64,000 nucleotides of DNA from DASPHG01 sp963748315 (GTDB lineage Bacteria > Actinomycetota > Thermoleophilia > Solirubrobacterales > Thermoleophilaceae). Made by a program: the position numbers and the translations under genes. Of the stretch, positions 8,186 through 20,286 are shown in pieces; the first letter of the stretch is position 1, and every line of letters begins with the position of its first letter. The stretch is from positions 186,001 to 250,000 of the forward strand of contig CAVVIK010000010.1 in assembly GCA_963748315.1 (NCBI GenBank), in the 5' to 3' direction. Under the pieces are notes generated by a model. It had not been told where the DNA came from and did no database searches. It saw only the letters and a program-made list of their open reading frames with translations.

Positions 8186-8191
8186 CAGAAT
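8186..8191 (+). promoter_or_regulatory. -10-like hexamer CAGAAT, leaderless start of the ROK kinase
   Basis: CAGAAT ends 6 nt before the GTG at 8198 and no ribosome site is present, which is the spacing expected for a leaderless mRNA. Inferred from the same arrangement at many genes in the window. Confidence 0.4.
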
Positions 8192-8197
8192 GCGTAC

Positions 8198-9094
8198 GTG
8201 GCCATCCTCGGCGTGGACGTCGGAGGGACGAAGGTCGCCGTCGCGGCCGTGGAGGACGGCGACGCGCGGCACACCGTCGAGTACCCGACGGCGCTCGACT
8301 CGACGGAGGCGCTGCTCGCCGGCATCGAGGCCGCGGTCCGCGAGGTCGCCGTCGTGGCGGGACAGCCCGACGCGATCGGAATCGGCGTGCCGTCGCAGGT
8401 CGAGTTCGCGACGGGCACGGTCGTTGCGAGCGTGAACATCCCGCTGGCGGGCGTCGCGCTGCGGGAGGAGCTCGGCCGCCGGTTCGGCGTGCCGGTCTAC
8501 GTCGACAACGACGCGAGCTGCGCCGCGCTCGCCGAGGCGCACGCGATCGGCGCCACCGAGCTCGTGATGCTCACGTTGGGCACGGGTGTCGGCGGCGGCA
8601 TCGTCACGGGCGGGAGGATCTTCCGCGGCGCCGACGGGCTGGGCGGCGAGCTCGGCCATGTCGTGGTCGAGGCCGACGGGCCCGAATGTCCCGGCGCCTG
8701 TCCGAATCGCGGCTGTCTGGAGGCGCTCTGCTCCGGCACCGCGCTCGAGCGCGCCGCCGGGCGGAAGGGCCGCGAGGTCGTGGAGGCCGCGCGCGGAGGC
8801 GACGCCGAGGCGCAGGCCCACCTTGATCGACTGGGCCGGTACCTGGGTATCGGCATCTCGAACATGGTCAACGCGTTCCAGCCGGAGGTCGTCGTCATCG
8901 GCGGCGGCCTGTCAGCGGCGGCCGACCTCTTCCTCGAGACCGCCGTCGCCGAAGCGGGCTCGCGTGCGCTTCCGGCGCTCTGGGAGCGTGCGACGGTGCA
9001 GGTCGCCAAGGCGGGCAACGCGGCGGGCGTGATCGGCGCGGGGCTCCTGGCCTTGCAGGAGCACGCGCGCGACGGGGATACTCCGACAACTTGA
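8198..9094 (+). CDS. glk: ROK family glucokinase
   Basis: 298 aa from the GTG at 8198. The phosphate-1 motif GVDVGGTK is at residues 5-12, DNDASCAAL carries the catalytic Asp region, TLGTGVGGGIV is the phosphate-2 loop, and the ROK zinc-binding signature appears as CPGACPNRGCLE. ROK glucokinases phosphorylate glucose to glucose-6-phosphate with ATP or polyphosphate. The gene opens a run of sugar-phosphate genes (tkt, tal-pgi, gnd, zwf, opcA, pgl, GH15), which supports glucose as substrate, though repressor-free ROK kinases of other sugars look alike. Confidence 0.88.
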   Translation: MAILGVDVGGTKVAVAAVEDGDARHTVEYPTALDSTEALLAGIEAAVREVAVVAGQPDAIGIGVPSQVEFATGTVVASVNIPLAGVALREELGRRFGVPVYVDNDASCAALAEAHAIGATELVMLTLGTGVGGGIVTGGRIFRGADGLGGELGHVVVEADGPECPGACPNRGCLEALCSGTALERAAGRKGREVVEAARGGDAEAQAHLDRLGRYLGIGISNMVNAFQPEVVVIGGGLSAAADLFLETAVAEAGSRALPALWERATVQVAKAGNAAGVIGAGLLALQEHARDGDTPTT

Positions 9095-9114
9095 ACGAAT
9101 AAGGGGAGGACGTA

Positions 9115-11123
<2,009 letters not shown>

Positions 11124-11127
<4 letters not shown>

Positions 11128-13872
11128 GCGTCACGGTTGGTGCCAACGAGCGGCTCGCAGCGCTCACCGCCGCGGGGACGAGCGTGTGGCTCGACCAGAT
11201 CCGCCGCAGCCTGATCGAGGGCGGGGAGCTGCAGCGGCTGATCGACGAGATGTCGCTGCGCGGCGTCACGTCCAACCCGGCGATCTTCCAGAAGGCGATC
11301 CTCGGGTCTGACGACTACGACGACGAGCTGCGTGAGCTCGCCGAAGAGGGCCGCGACGCCAAGCAGATCTACGACGCCATCGCCGTGAAGGATGTCCAGC
11401 TGGCGGCGGACGTGTTGCGGCCCGTCTACGACGAGCTCTCGGGCTACGACGGCTACGTCTCCCTCGAGGTCGGACCCGAGGCTGCACACGACACCGAGGC
11501 AACACTCGAGCAGGCGCGCGAGTACTGGCAACGCGTCGACCGCCCCAACGTGATGATCAAGATCCCGGGCACGACGGCGGGCCTCCCGGCGATCGAGCAG
11601 TCCATCTCAGAGGGCATCAACGTGAACGTGACGCTGCTCTTCTCGGTCGAGTCCTACGCGAACGTCGCCGAAGCCTTCATCCGCGGCCTCGAGCGGAGGC
11701 GCGACGCGGGCGAGGACATCACGAACGTCCACTCCGTCGCCAGCTTCTTCGTCTCCCGAGTGGACAGCAAGGTGGACAAGCTGCTCGAGGAGCGCGGGAA
11801 CACGGACCTGCTCGGGAGCGCCGGTCTCTGGAACGCGCGCGCGGCGTACGTTCGCTTCAAGCAGATCTTCCAGGGTGACCGGTTCGCCGAGCTGGCCGCC
11901 GCCGGCGCCTCCGTGCAGCGTCCGCTCTGGGCGTCCACGGGGGTCAAGAACCCGCAGTACTCGGAGACGATGTACGTCGACGGCCTCGTCGCGCCCGAGA
12001 CGGTCAACACGATGCCGATGCCGACCCTGCTGGCCGCCGGTGAGAAGGCCGAGATCACGGGCGCCACAGCCGACGTCGAGGAGGCCGAGGCCGAGGCGGC
12101 GATGAAGCGCTTGGAAGAGGCCGGAATCGACATGGAGCAGGTCGTCGAGGAGCTCCTCGAGGAGGGCGTCGACCTGTTCGTCGACGCGATGGAGAAGCTG
12201 ATCGCGGGCGTCGAGAGCGCACGCGAGGCGGCCGTCACCGGCCGTCCGGCGACGTTCGACTCGAATATCCCGGACGAGCTCGAGCCCAAGATCGCCGAGC
12301 GGGTCAGGCAGGCGGCCGAGGAAGACGTGGCGCGCCGCATCTGGCGCAAGGACGACACGCTCTGGGGCGAGGCCGGCGCGCCCGAGGTCGGGAACCGGCT
12401 TGGGTGGCTGACGATCTCGGACACGATGCTCGAGCAGTGCGGCGACCTGGCCGCGTTCGTGGACGAGGTCAGGCGGGACGGGCTGACCGACTGCGCCCTA
12501 CTCGGCATGGGCGGCTCGTCGCTCGGCCCCGAGGTCATTCGGCAGTCGTTCGGCCCGCTCCAGCGCGGCCTCAGGCTGCATGTGCTCGACTCGACCGACC
12601 CGGGCGCGGTGCACACGCTCGAGAGCTCGCTCGACCTCTCGAAGACGCTCTTCCTCGTCTCCTCGAAGTCGGGCGGGACGATCGAGACGCTGTCCCACTT
12701 CCGCCACTTCTTCGAGCGGACGGGGCGCAACGGCGATCAGTTCGTCGCCATCACCGATCCGGACAGCCCCCTCCAAGAGCTCGCCGAGCAGAACGGCTTC
12801 CGGCGAGTGTTCAGGAACGATCCCGACATCGGCGGGCGCTACTCGGTGCTTTCGTACTTCGGGCTCGTGCCCGCCGCCCTCATGGGCGTGGACGTCGCGG
12901 CGGTGTTGGAGCGCGCGCAGATCGCCGAACAGGTCTGCCGCCACGACGACCAGTCGGCGAGCAACTCGGGCCTCTGGCTCGGGCTCGCGATGGGCGAGCT
13001 CGCGAAGAACCGCCGCGACAAGCTGACGTTCGTCGTCGAGGAGCCGCTTGACGAGCTTCGGGCTGTGGGTGGAGCAGCTGATCGCGGAGTCGACGGGCAA
13101 GGAGCGGAAGGGCACGCTGCCCGTCGCCGACGAGCCCGTCGGCGGCCCGGACGTCTACGGGGATGACCGCGTGTTCGTCCACCTGCGCTCGGACGGCAAG
13201 GGCGAGCACGACTCGCAGCTGGCCGAGCTGGCGCGCGCCGGCCACCCGGTGTTCACCCTCGACGCGGAAGGCCCGGAGGACCTGGGGCGGATCTTCTTCT
13301 TCGCGGAGTTCGCGACCGCCGTCGCGGGCTGGGTGCTCGGCATCAACCCGTTCGACCAGCCGAACGTGCAGGAGGCGAAGGACAACACGGCCAAGGTGCT
13401 CGAGCAGTTCTCCGCGGAGGGGGCGCTGCCCGAGGTCGAGGAGGGCACCGACGAGGCGCTGCGCGAGCTGCTGGCCGACGCGGAGCCGCCCAACTACGTC
13501 GCGATCATGGGCTACGTCGAGCCCTCTGACGAATTCGACGCGGCGGTGCGTGACCTGCGCGCCGCGATCCGCGACGCGACTCGCTGTACGACCACGTTCG
13601 GATACGGGCCGCGCTTCCTTCATTCCACCGGGCAGTTCCACAAGGGCGGCCCCCCGACAGGACGGTTCCTCCAGATCGTGCACGACGGCGACCGCGACAT
13701 CGAGATCCCGGACGCGGGCTACACGTTCGGGACGCTCAAGAACGCGCAGGCGACCGGCGACCTGCAGACGCTGCGCGCGCACGGCCTGCTTGCCGAGCGC
13801 GTGCGGCTGGAGGGCGATCCCGTCCAAGGGGTCCGAGACCTGACCGAACGAATAAAGGGGTTGATCGACTGA
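11124..13872 (+). CDS. tal-pgi: Bifunctional transaldolase / glucose-6-phosphate isomerase (one frameshift)
   Basis: One polypeptide of about 915 aa that joins transaldolase (about residues 1-370; signatures VTSNPAIFQKAI, MIKIPGTTAGLPAI with the Schiff-base Lys, LWASTGVKNP) to glucose-6-phosphate isomerase (about 400-915; LLGMGGSSLGPEVIRQ, SSKSGGTIET, and the C-terminal STGQFHKGGP). The two domains catalyse the sedoheptulose/fructose transfer and the G6P-F6P interconversion. The frame breaks at about 13048 where an extra T (CCGCTTGACG) separates VVEEPL from TSFGLWVEQL; conservation resumes at once, so an assembly indel is likely. Such fusions are known in several bacterial groups. The stop overlaps the start of gnd. 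Confidence 0.92.
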
Positions 13873-14802
13873 TGCAACTCGGCTTCGTAGGGCTCGGCCG
13901 CATGGGCGGCAACATGGTCCACCGGATCCACCGCGACTCCGACCACGAATGCGTCGCGTTCGACTTCTCGGAGGACGCCGTCCGCGAGGCCGAGTCGCAT
14001 GGCGCAACGGGTGCCTCGTCGCTCGAGGAGCTCGTCTCGAAGCTCGACGCGCCGCGCTCCGTTTGGATCATGGTGCCCGCGGGCGAGCCGACGACGGACA
14101 CCGTCAACAAGCTCGGCGAGCTGCTCGAGGCGGGCGACACGATCATCGACGGCGGCAACAGCCGCTGGTCCGACGACAAGGCGCGCGCCGCCACTCTCGA
14201 GCCGAAGGGCATCCACTACGTCGACGTCGGCACGAGCGGCGGGCGTGTGGGGGCTGCAGGTCGGCTACTGCATGATGGTCGGCGGGCCCGACGAGGCCGT
14301 CGAGCGGCTCGCCCCGATCCTCGACGTCCTCGCGCCGCCGTCGGACGACGAGCACGGGCCGGGCTGGGGCCACTTCGGCCCGACCGGCGCCGGCCACTAC
14401 GTGAAGATGGTCCACAACGGCGTCGAGTACGGGATGATGCAGGCGTACGCCGAGGGCTTCGCGCTGTTCGACGCGTGCGAGTACGAGCTCGACAACGCGA
14501 AGATCGCGCACCTGTGGATGCAGGGCTCGGTCGTCCGGTCGTGGCTGTGCGAGCTCGCCGCGCGCGCGTTCGAGCAGGAGGGCAACGACCTGGCCGGCCT
14601 CGAGCCTTACGTCGAGGACTCGGGTGAGGGCCGATGGACGGTCGAGGACGCGATCGACAAGCGGATCCCGGCCCCGGTCCTCACGACCTCCCTGTACGAG
14701 CGCTTCTCGAGCCGCGGCCAGAACGCGTTCGCCGCGCGGCTGAACGCGGCGCTGCGCGCGCAGTTCGGCGGCCACGCCGTGAAGGAGAAGGCGAAGTCCT
14801 GA
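13872..14802 (+). CDS. gnd: 6-phosphogluconate dehydrogenase, short decarboxylating type (one frameshift)
   Basis: About 309 aa after correction, matching the short (about 300-aa) Gnd class. The N-terminal NAD(P) site is GFVGLGRMGGNMV (residues 4-16); substrate motifs are DGGNSRWSDD and GTSGGVWGLQVGYCMMVGG; the catalytic Lys/Asn region is GHYVKMVHNGVEYGMMQ. The frame changes at about 14241, where GGCGGGCGTG has one G too many. The enzyme converts 6-phosphogluconate to ribulose-5-phosphate and CO2 in the oxidative pentose phosphate pathway. The short class is often NAD-preferring; cofactor choice cannot be told here. Confidence 0.92.
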
Positions 14803-16331
14803 TGGCCACGACGGTCGCGGAGAACCCGCTCGTCGAAGGTCTCGAGCGGCTGCCGGTCCATCCGACGACGCTCGTCATCTTCGGCGCCACCGGCGACCTG
14901 GCGAAGCGCAAGCTGCTGCCCGCGATCTACAACCTCGCGCACGAGGGCGCGCTTCCCGAGCGCTTCAACCTGATCGGCGTCTCGCGCTCCGAGATGCCGG
15001 ACGACGACTACCGCGAGCTGGCGCGCGACTCGATCGCGCAGTTCTCGCGCCGCGAGGCCGACCCGCAGGTGCTCGACTCGCTGCTCGGGCGGATCCGCTA
15101 CGTGGGCGGCACGTTCGACGACCCTCCGGTGTACGAGCGGCTCGACACATGCGCGCTCGAGTACGACGACGAGGCCGGAATTACGTTCAACCGCGTCTTC
15201 TACCTGTCGACGGCGCCGTCGTTCTTCCCGGTGATCGTGCGAGCAGCTCGGCGAGCACGGGCTCGACCGCCGCGAGGACGCCGAGGTCCGCGTGGTGATC
15301 GAGAAGCCGTTCGGCACGAACCTCGAGGAGGCGCGCCAGCTCAACCGCGACGTGCTCGAGGTCCTCGACGAGTCGCAGGTCTACCGGATCGACCACTACC
15401 TGGGCAAGGAGACCGTCCAGAACATGCTGGCGTTCCGCTTCGCCAACGGCATGTTCGAGCCGCTCTGGAACCGCAACTACATCGACTACGTCCAGATCAC
15501 CGCCGCCGAGGACATCGGCGTCGGCACGCGCGCCGGCTACTACGACACCTCCGGCGCGCTGCGCGATCTCGTCCAGAACCACATGCTCCAGCTGCTCGCG
15601 CTGCTGTGCATGGAGCCGCCCGTCAACTTCTCCGCGGACGAGGTGCGCGACGAGAAGGTGAAGGTCCTGCACGCGATCGATGCGCCAGACCCGCAGCGCG
15701 TGGACGAGCATCACGGTCCGCGGCCAGTACTCGGCGGGCATGGCCGGCGGGGAGGAATCGCGCGCATACGTCGACGAGGACGGGGTGCCCGAGGGCTCGC
15801 GCACGGAGACCTACGTCGCGCTCAGGCTCGAGGTGGACAACTGGCGCTGGGCCGGGCGTGCCGATCTACCTGCGCACCGGCAAGCGGCTCGCGCGCAAGG
15901 TCACCGAGATCGCGGTCACGCTCAAGCCCGTGCCGCACCTCGCGTTCTCGCAGGAGGGGTCGCTCGGCGTGCAGCCCAACCAGCTCGTCCTCACGATGCA
16001 GCCGAACGAGGGCGTATCGCTCTCGCTCGTCGCGAAGATCCCCGGCACGCGCATGAAGCTGCGGCCGGTGAACATGGAGTTCCTCTACGGCACGTCGTTC
16101 CTGTCGCAGTCGCCGGAGGCCTACGAGCGGCTGATCATGGACGCGATGCGCGGCGACGCCACGCTCTTCACGCGCGACGACGAGGTCGAGGCGCAGTGGC
16201 GCATCATCGACCCGATCCTGCAGGGTTGGAGCCAGAGCGACGGCGCCCTGCCGCAGTACGAGGCGGGCACCGACGGGCCGGAGGAGGCCGACGCGCTGAT
16301 GGCGGAGGGGCATCGCTGGCGCGCGATCTGA
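14802..16331 (+). CDS. zwf: Glucose-6-phosphate dehydrogenase (three frameshifts)
   Basis: About 508 aa after correction. The NADP site GATGDLAKRKLLPA lies near residue 30, the active-site motif RIDHYLGKE around 190, and the C-terminal IYLRTGKRL and MQPNEGVSL segments are typical. Three extra G bases break the frame: near 15239 (GTGCGAG), 15706 (GACGAGC) and 15855 (CCGGGCGTG). After removing them the protein is continuous and of normal length. It oxidises glucose-6-phosphate to 6-phosphogluconolactone, feeding pgl and gnd. It starts one base after the gnd stop begins (overlap TGATGG) and is followed by its usual actinobacterial partner opcA. Confidence 0.92.
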   Translation: MATTVAENPLVEGLERLPVHPTTLVIFGATGDLAKRKLLPAIYNLAHEGALPERFNLIGVSRSEMPDDDYRELARDSIAQFSRREADPQVLDSLLGRIRYVGGTFDDPPVYERLDTCALEYDDEAGITFNRVFYLSTAPSFFPVIVRAARRARARPPRGRRGPRGDREAVRHEPRGGAPAQPRRARGPRRVAGLPDRPLPGQGDRPEHAGVPLRQRHVRAALEPQLHRLRPDHRRRGHRRRHARRLLRHLRRAARSRPEPHAPAARAAVHGAARQLLRGRGARREGEGPARDRCARPAARGRASRSAASTRRAWPAGRNRAHTSTRTGCPRARARRPTSRSGSRWTTGAGPGVPIYLRTGKRLARKVTEIAVTLKPVPHLAFSQEGSLGVQPNQLVLTMQPNEGVSLSLVAKIPGTRMKLRPVNMEFLYGTSFLSQSPEAYERLIMDAMRGDATLFTRDDEVEAQWRIIDPILQGWSQSDGALPQYEAGTDGPEEADALMAEGHRWRAI

Positions 16332-16334
16332 CCG

Positions 16335-17398
16335 ATGGCGGAGTTCGTCTGGTCTGAGCAGGACACGAGCCCGGGGCGCATCGAGGCCGCGGTTGCGCGA
16401 GCTGGTTCAGCGGTGCTACGCCGAGGACGCGTTCGTCCCGGCGCGCGTCCTCAACCTGATCGCGGTCGTCGACCGCGAGTGGCGCGGCGAGGTCGAAAAC
16501 CGGCTCGAGCGCGTCGGCCGCTACCACCCGTCGCGCACGATCATCTGCTCGATCGACCCGGGCCGCACGACGCTCGACGCCGTCGCCGGTGCTGTCCGGG
16601 TCCCGATGCCAAGAAGCCGGGCGAGCTGGCCGATCGGCGTCGGAGACGGTCATGGTCGACTGCGGGCCCGAGCACGTCCCGCGTCTCGACGCGCTCGTCG
16701 ACGCGCTGGTGGTGACCGACCTGCCCTCGGTCGTCTGGTCGCCGCACCGGCATCCCGAGGCGGTCGACGCCGTGCTGCCGCTCGTGCAGGTCGTGCTGAT
16801 CGACTCGATCGAGGAGCCGACGCCGCCGAGGCCGTCGCGCGAGCGAACCGGCTGGCTCGAGGACGCCTACGTCGTCGACCTCGCATGGCTGCGCTCCACG
16901 CCGTGGCGCGAGCGGATCGCGGCGACGTTCGACCCGCCGTTGTGGCGCGCCGAGCTCGGCGAAGCTGGCGAAGCTCACGATCAGGCACCACCCGGACTCC
17001 GCGATGGCGGGGCTGCTCCTGTTCGGCTGGCTGTCCTCGCGCCTCGGCTGGGAGCCCGGCTCGTTCGTCCAGCAGAACGGCTCGCTCCACGGACGCGCGC
17101 GAGCACGCGGCGCCAGGAGGTCGACGCTCTGCCTCGAGCCCGAGCCGCGCCAGGCGGCGCCCGGGCCTCGCGGGCCTCACGATCGAGACCGCGTCCGGGA
17201 TGCGGCTGTCGCTCGACCGCGGTCCGGGCGGGCTGTCGGCGACACGCGTCGACCAGCGACGGCAGGCTGTCGGAATGGACCGTCCTCGGAGCGTCGCGCG
17301 GCGAGGCGGGGATCCTCGGCGAGGGGATCCGCCAGGCGCTCCTTCGCGATCCCACCTACCGGCCCGCCCTCGAGGCCGCGGGCGCGATGGTGCAGTGA
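16335..17398 (+). pseudogene. opcA: OpcA, glucose-6-phosphate dehydrogenase assembly protein (many frameshifts)
   Basis: Segments typical of OpcA occur in order but in changing frames: an N-terminus MAEFVWSEQDTSPGRIEAA, then LRELVQRCYAEDAFVPARVLNLIAVVD with ENRLERVGRYHPSRTI, then SVVWSPHRHPEAV and VVLIDSIEEPTP, then MAGLLLFGWLSSRLGWEPG, and a C-terminal SEWTVLGASRGEAGILGEGI. At least six single-base indels are required (for example an extra G near 16391). OpcA binds and activates Zwf in actinobacteria and cyanobacteria. Its place directly after zwf confirms the assignment. Assembly error is more likely than gene loss because every part is still recognisable. Confidence 0.82.
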
Positions 17399-18096
17399 GC
17401 GAGCGGGAGGTGATCGTCCTCGACGACCCCGCGGCCGAGGCCGCGGAGCGGCTCGCCGCGGCCGCGGACCGCGGCGGGCATATCGCGCTCGCCGGCGGCT
17501 CGACGCCGCGGCGCGCGTACGAGCAGGCGGCCGAGCTCGAGGCCGACTGGTCGCACGCGACGCTCTGGTTCGGCGACGAGCGCTGCGTGCCGCCGGATCA
17601 CGAGCACTCGAACTTCGGCATGGCGCGACGCGCGCTGCTCAGCCGCCTCGGCGACGGGCGCGGACGCGCCCGCGGTGCGCCGGATGGAGGGCGAGCGCGG
17701 ACCGGCGGACGGCGCGAGCGCCTACGAGGACGCGCTGCGCGAGGAGTTCGGCGACGCGGAGCCGCGGCTCGACCTGATCCTGCTCGGGCTCGGGCCGGAC
17801 ATGCACACGCGCGTCGCTCTTCCCGAGCGATCCTGCGCTCGGCGCCGAAGGCCGTTGGGCGGTCGGCGTCGAAACACCGGGCATGGCCCCGCTGGTCCCG
17901 CGCATCACGCTGACGCTCGACGCGATCAACGCAGGCCGCGACGTTGTGTTTCTGGTCGCGGGCGAGGACAAGGCGGATGCAGTGGCGCGGCGCATTCGGC
18001 GACGCGCCCGGACCGCACGCGCCGGCGAGCCTCGTCCGCCCGCACGCAGGCAATCTGACCCTGCTCCTCGACCCGGGCGCGGCGGCGCGGCTCTGA
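17395..18096 (+). CDS. pgl: 6-phosphogluconolactonase (three frameshifts)
   Basis: About 233 aa after correction, from the GTG at 17395 that overlaps the end of opcA. Family motifs: LAGGSTPRRAYE (near residue 35), WFGDERCVPPDHEHSNFGM (near 60), LILLGLGPDMHTASLFP and VPRITLTLDAI. Extra bases occur near 17658 (GACGGGCGCGG), 17814 (ACACGCGCGTCG) and 17990. It hydrolyses 6-phosphogluconolactone between the Zwf and Gnd steps. The SOL/DevB family assignment is firm; only the exact sequence at the indels is uncertain. Confidence 0.88.
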
Positions 18097-18098
18097 CG

Positions 18099-20036
18099 AT
18101 GGCCGACATCCCGTTCTGGAAGCGCAGCCCGTTCCCGCCTATCGCGGACTACGCGTTCCTGTCGGACTGCGAGGCGTGCGCGCTGGTGGCGCCGAACGGC
18201 GCGCATCGAGTGGCTGTGCCTGCCGCGGATGGACTCGCCGTCGGTCTTCGGCGCGATCCTGGACCGCGACGCCGGTCATTTCCGCCTCGGCCCCGCCGAC
18301 GTCTCGGTGCCCGCCGCACGCCGCTACCTGCCGGGCACGATGGTGCTCGAGACGAGCTGGGGCACCTCCAGCGGCTGGATCATCGTCCGCGACGTCCTGC
18401 TGATCGGGCCGTGGCACCACGAGACGGAGCGCTCGCACACGCACCGGCGCTCGCCCACCGATTACGACGCCGACCACGTGCTGCTGCGGATGATCCGCTG
18501 CGTGAACGGCGAGGTGCAGATCAACCTGGACTGCGAGCCGGCCTTCGACTACGGCCGCGTCGCGGGGCGACTGGGAGTACACGGGCTCGGGCTACCACGA
18601 GGGCGTATGCCGTGCGCCCGGCGGACGGCCACGAGATCGAGCTCAAGCTCACCACCGACATGAACCTCGGGCTTCGAGGGGCCGCGTGCGACGGCGCGGA
18701 CGCTGATCAAGGAGGGCCAGACGCTCTTCTGCGCGCTCGCATGGTCGGAGCACCCCGCGCCGCAGACGTACGACGACGCCTATCGGCGCCTCGTCTGGAC
18801 CGCGCACCACTGGCAGCACTGGCTGGACCGCGGCCAGTTCCCTGACCATCCGTGGCGCGCGCATCTGCAGCGCGAGCGCGCTGACGCTGAAGGGGCTGTC
18901 GTACGCGCCCACCGGCGCGATGCTCGCGGCTGCGACGACATCGCTTCCGGAGAGTCCCGGTGGCGAGCGCAACTGGGACTACCGCTACTCGTGGATCCGC
19001 GACTCGACGTTCATGCTCTGGGGCCTCTACTCGCTCGGGCTTCGACTGGGAGGCGAACGACTTCTTCTACTTCATCGCCGACGTGGCGGAGGCGGAGGAG
19101 GGCCAGCTCCAGATCATGTACGGGATCGACGGCGAGGCGGAGCTGGTCGAGAAGACGCTCGACCACCTGTCGGGCTATGAGGGCGCGCGCCCGGTCCGGA
19201 TCGGGAACGGCGCCTACGGACCAGGACCAGCACGACGTCTGGGGCGCGATGCTCGACTCGGTCTACCTGCACACGAAGTCGCGCGATTCGCTTCCCGAGC
19301 GCGTTTGGCCGCTCCTCAAGAAGCAGGTCGAGGCCGCGATCGAGAACTGGCGCGACCCCGATCACGGCCTGTGGGAGGTGCGCGGGGAGCCAAAGCACTT
19401 CACGTCGTCGAAGCTGATGTGCTGGGTCGCTCTCGACCGCGGTGCGCGGCTGGCGGAGATCCGCGAGGAGCTCGACCTCGCGGCGCAGTGGCACCAGATC
19501 GCGGACGAGATCAAGGCGGACATCTGCGAGAACGGGACGCGCGAGGACGGCGTCTTCACGCAGCACTACGACACGGACGCGCTCGACGCGTCAGTGCTGC
19601 TCATGCCGCTCGTTCGCTTCCTCCCGCCGAAGACGAGCGCATCTGCGCGACCGTGCGCGCGATCGCGGACGAGCTCACCCAGGACGGGCTCGTCCTGCGC
19701 TATCGCGTCGAGGAGACCGACGACGGGCTGAGCGGCGAGGAGGGGACGTTCACGATCTGCTCGTTCTGGCTCGTGTCGGCGCTGTCCGAGATCGGCGACC
19801 ACGAGCAGGCGCGCGACCTATGCGAGAAGCTCCTGTCATACGCGTCGCCGCTCGGCCTGTACGCCGAGGAGATCGACCCGCGCACCGGCCGCCACCTCGG
19901 GAACTTCCCGCAGGCGTTCACCCACCTCGCGCTGATCAACGCGGTCATGCACGTGATCCGCTCGGAGCAGCACGCCGAGGAGGGCGCGGGCTTCTCGACC
20001 ACGCGCGAGTTCGAGCAGACGCGCGAAAACGCCTAG
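18099..20036 (+). pseudogene. GH15 glycoside hydrolase, trehalase/glucoamylase-like (many frameshifts)
   Basis: About 640 aa once corrected, a GH15 (alpha/alpha)6-barrel enzyme with the N-terminal beta-domain of bacterial members: IADYAFLSDCEACALVAPNGAIEWLCLP at the start, ERNWDYRYSWIRDSTFML in the catalytic domain, and LGNFPQAFTHLALINAV at the end. These signatures are shared by actinobacterial GH15 trehalases and glucoamylases. At least eight indels break the frame (near 18207, 18575, 18602, 18669, 18873, 19042, 19221 and 19638); seven are single insertions and one a deletion. The product releases glucose, which the ROK kinase at the head of the cluster could phosphorylate. Trehalose is a plausible substrate, not proven. 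Confidence 0.82.
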
Positions 20037-20231
20037 GCGCTTCGTCCCGGGCTCGTTCACGCCCTCTTCGGTGACGAGTCCCTCGCCGGGCTCGGACACG
20101 CGCTCGCCCTCGGAGCCGGCGTCGCCCGGCGTCTCGCCCTTGACGGGCTCCTCGTCCGGAACCTCCATCGGCTCCTCCCCATCGGGGTTCTCGATCGAGC
20201 GGCTGTCGCCGGGGCCGTTGTCAGCGTCCAT
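19836..20231 (-). CDS. Acidic low-complexity protein (C-terminal end uncertain)
   Basis: The ATG at 20231 opens a Glu/Pro/Gly-rich product (NPDGEEPMEVPDEEP, SEPGEGLVTEEG) whose first 63 codons have strongly GC-rich third positions. Beyond about 20042 the frame runs through the reverse complement of the GH15 gene and no longer looks coding. The real protein probably ends near the GH15 stop, with an indel hiding its stop codon. No family recognised. It would be convergent with GH15 and divergent from the AbiEi-like gene. Confidence 0.4.
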   Translation of the reverse strand: MDADNGPGDSRSIENPDGEEPMEVPDEEPVKGETPGDAGSEGERVSEPGEGLVTEEGVNEPGTKRLGVFARLLELARGREARALLGVLLRADHVHDRVDQREVGERLREVPEVAAGARVDLLGVQAERRRV

Positions 20232-20286
20232 GGATCCTGCGTACCCATCGCGGCCCGGGGGCGAACCAAGCTAGCTGCCGCGCTTT

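Noticed and set aside
15187..15804. Apparent second gene opposite zwf
   Set aside because: Antisense of the conserved zwf catalytic region; no motif and no ribosome site.
13000..19700. Programmed frameshifting in the pentose phosphate genes
   Set aside because: The shifts are many, mostly +1 insertions at changing contexts, also found in a tRNA; no slippery site plus stimulatory structure was seen. Sequencing error is simpler.
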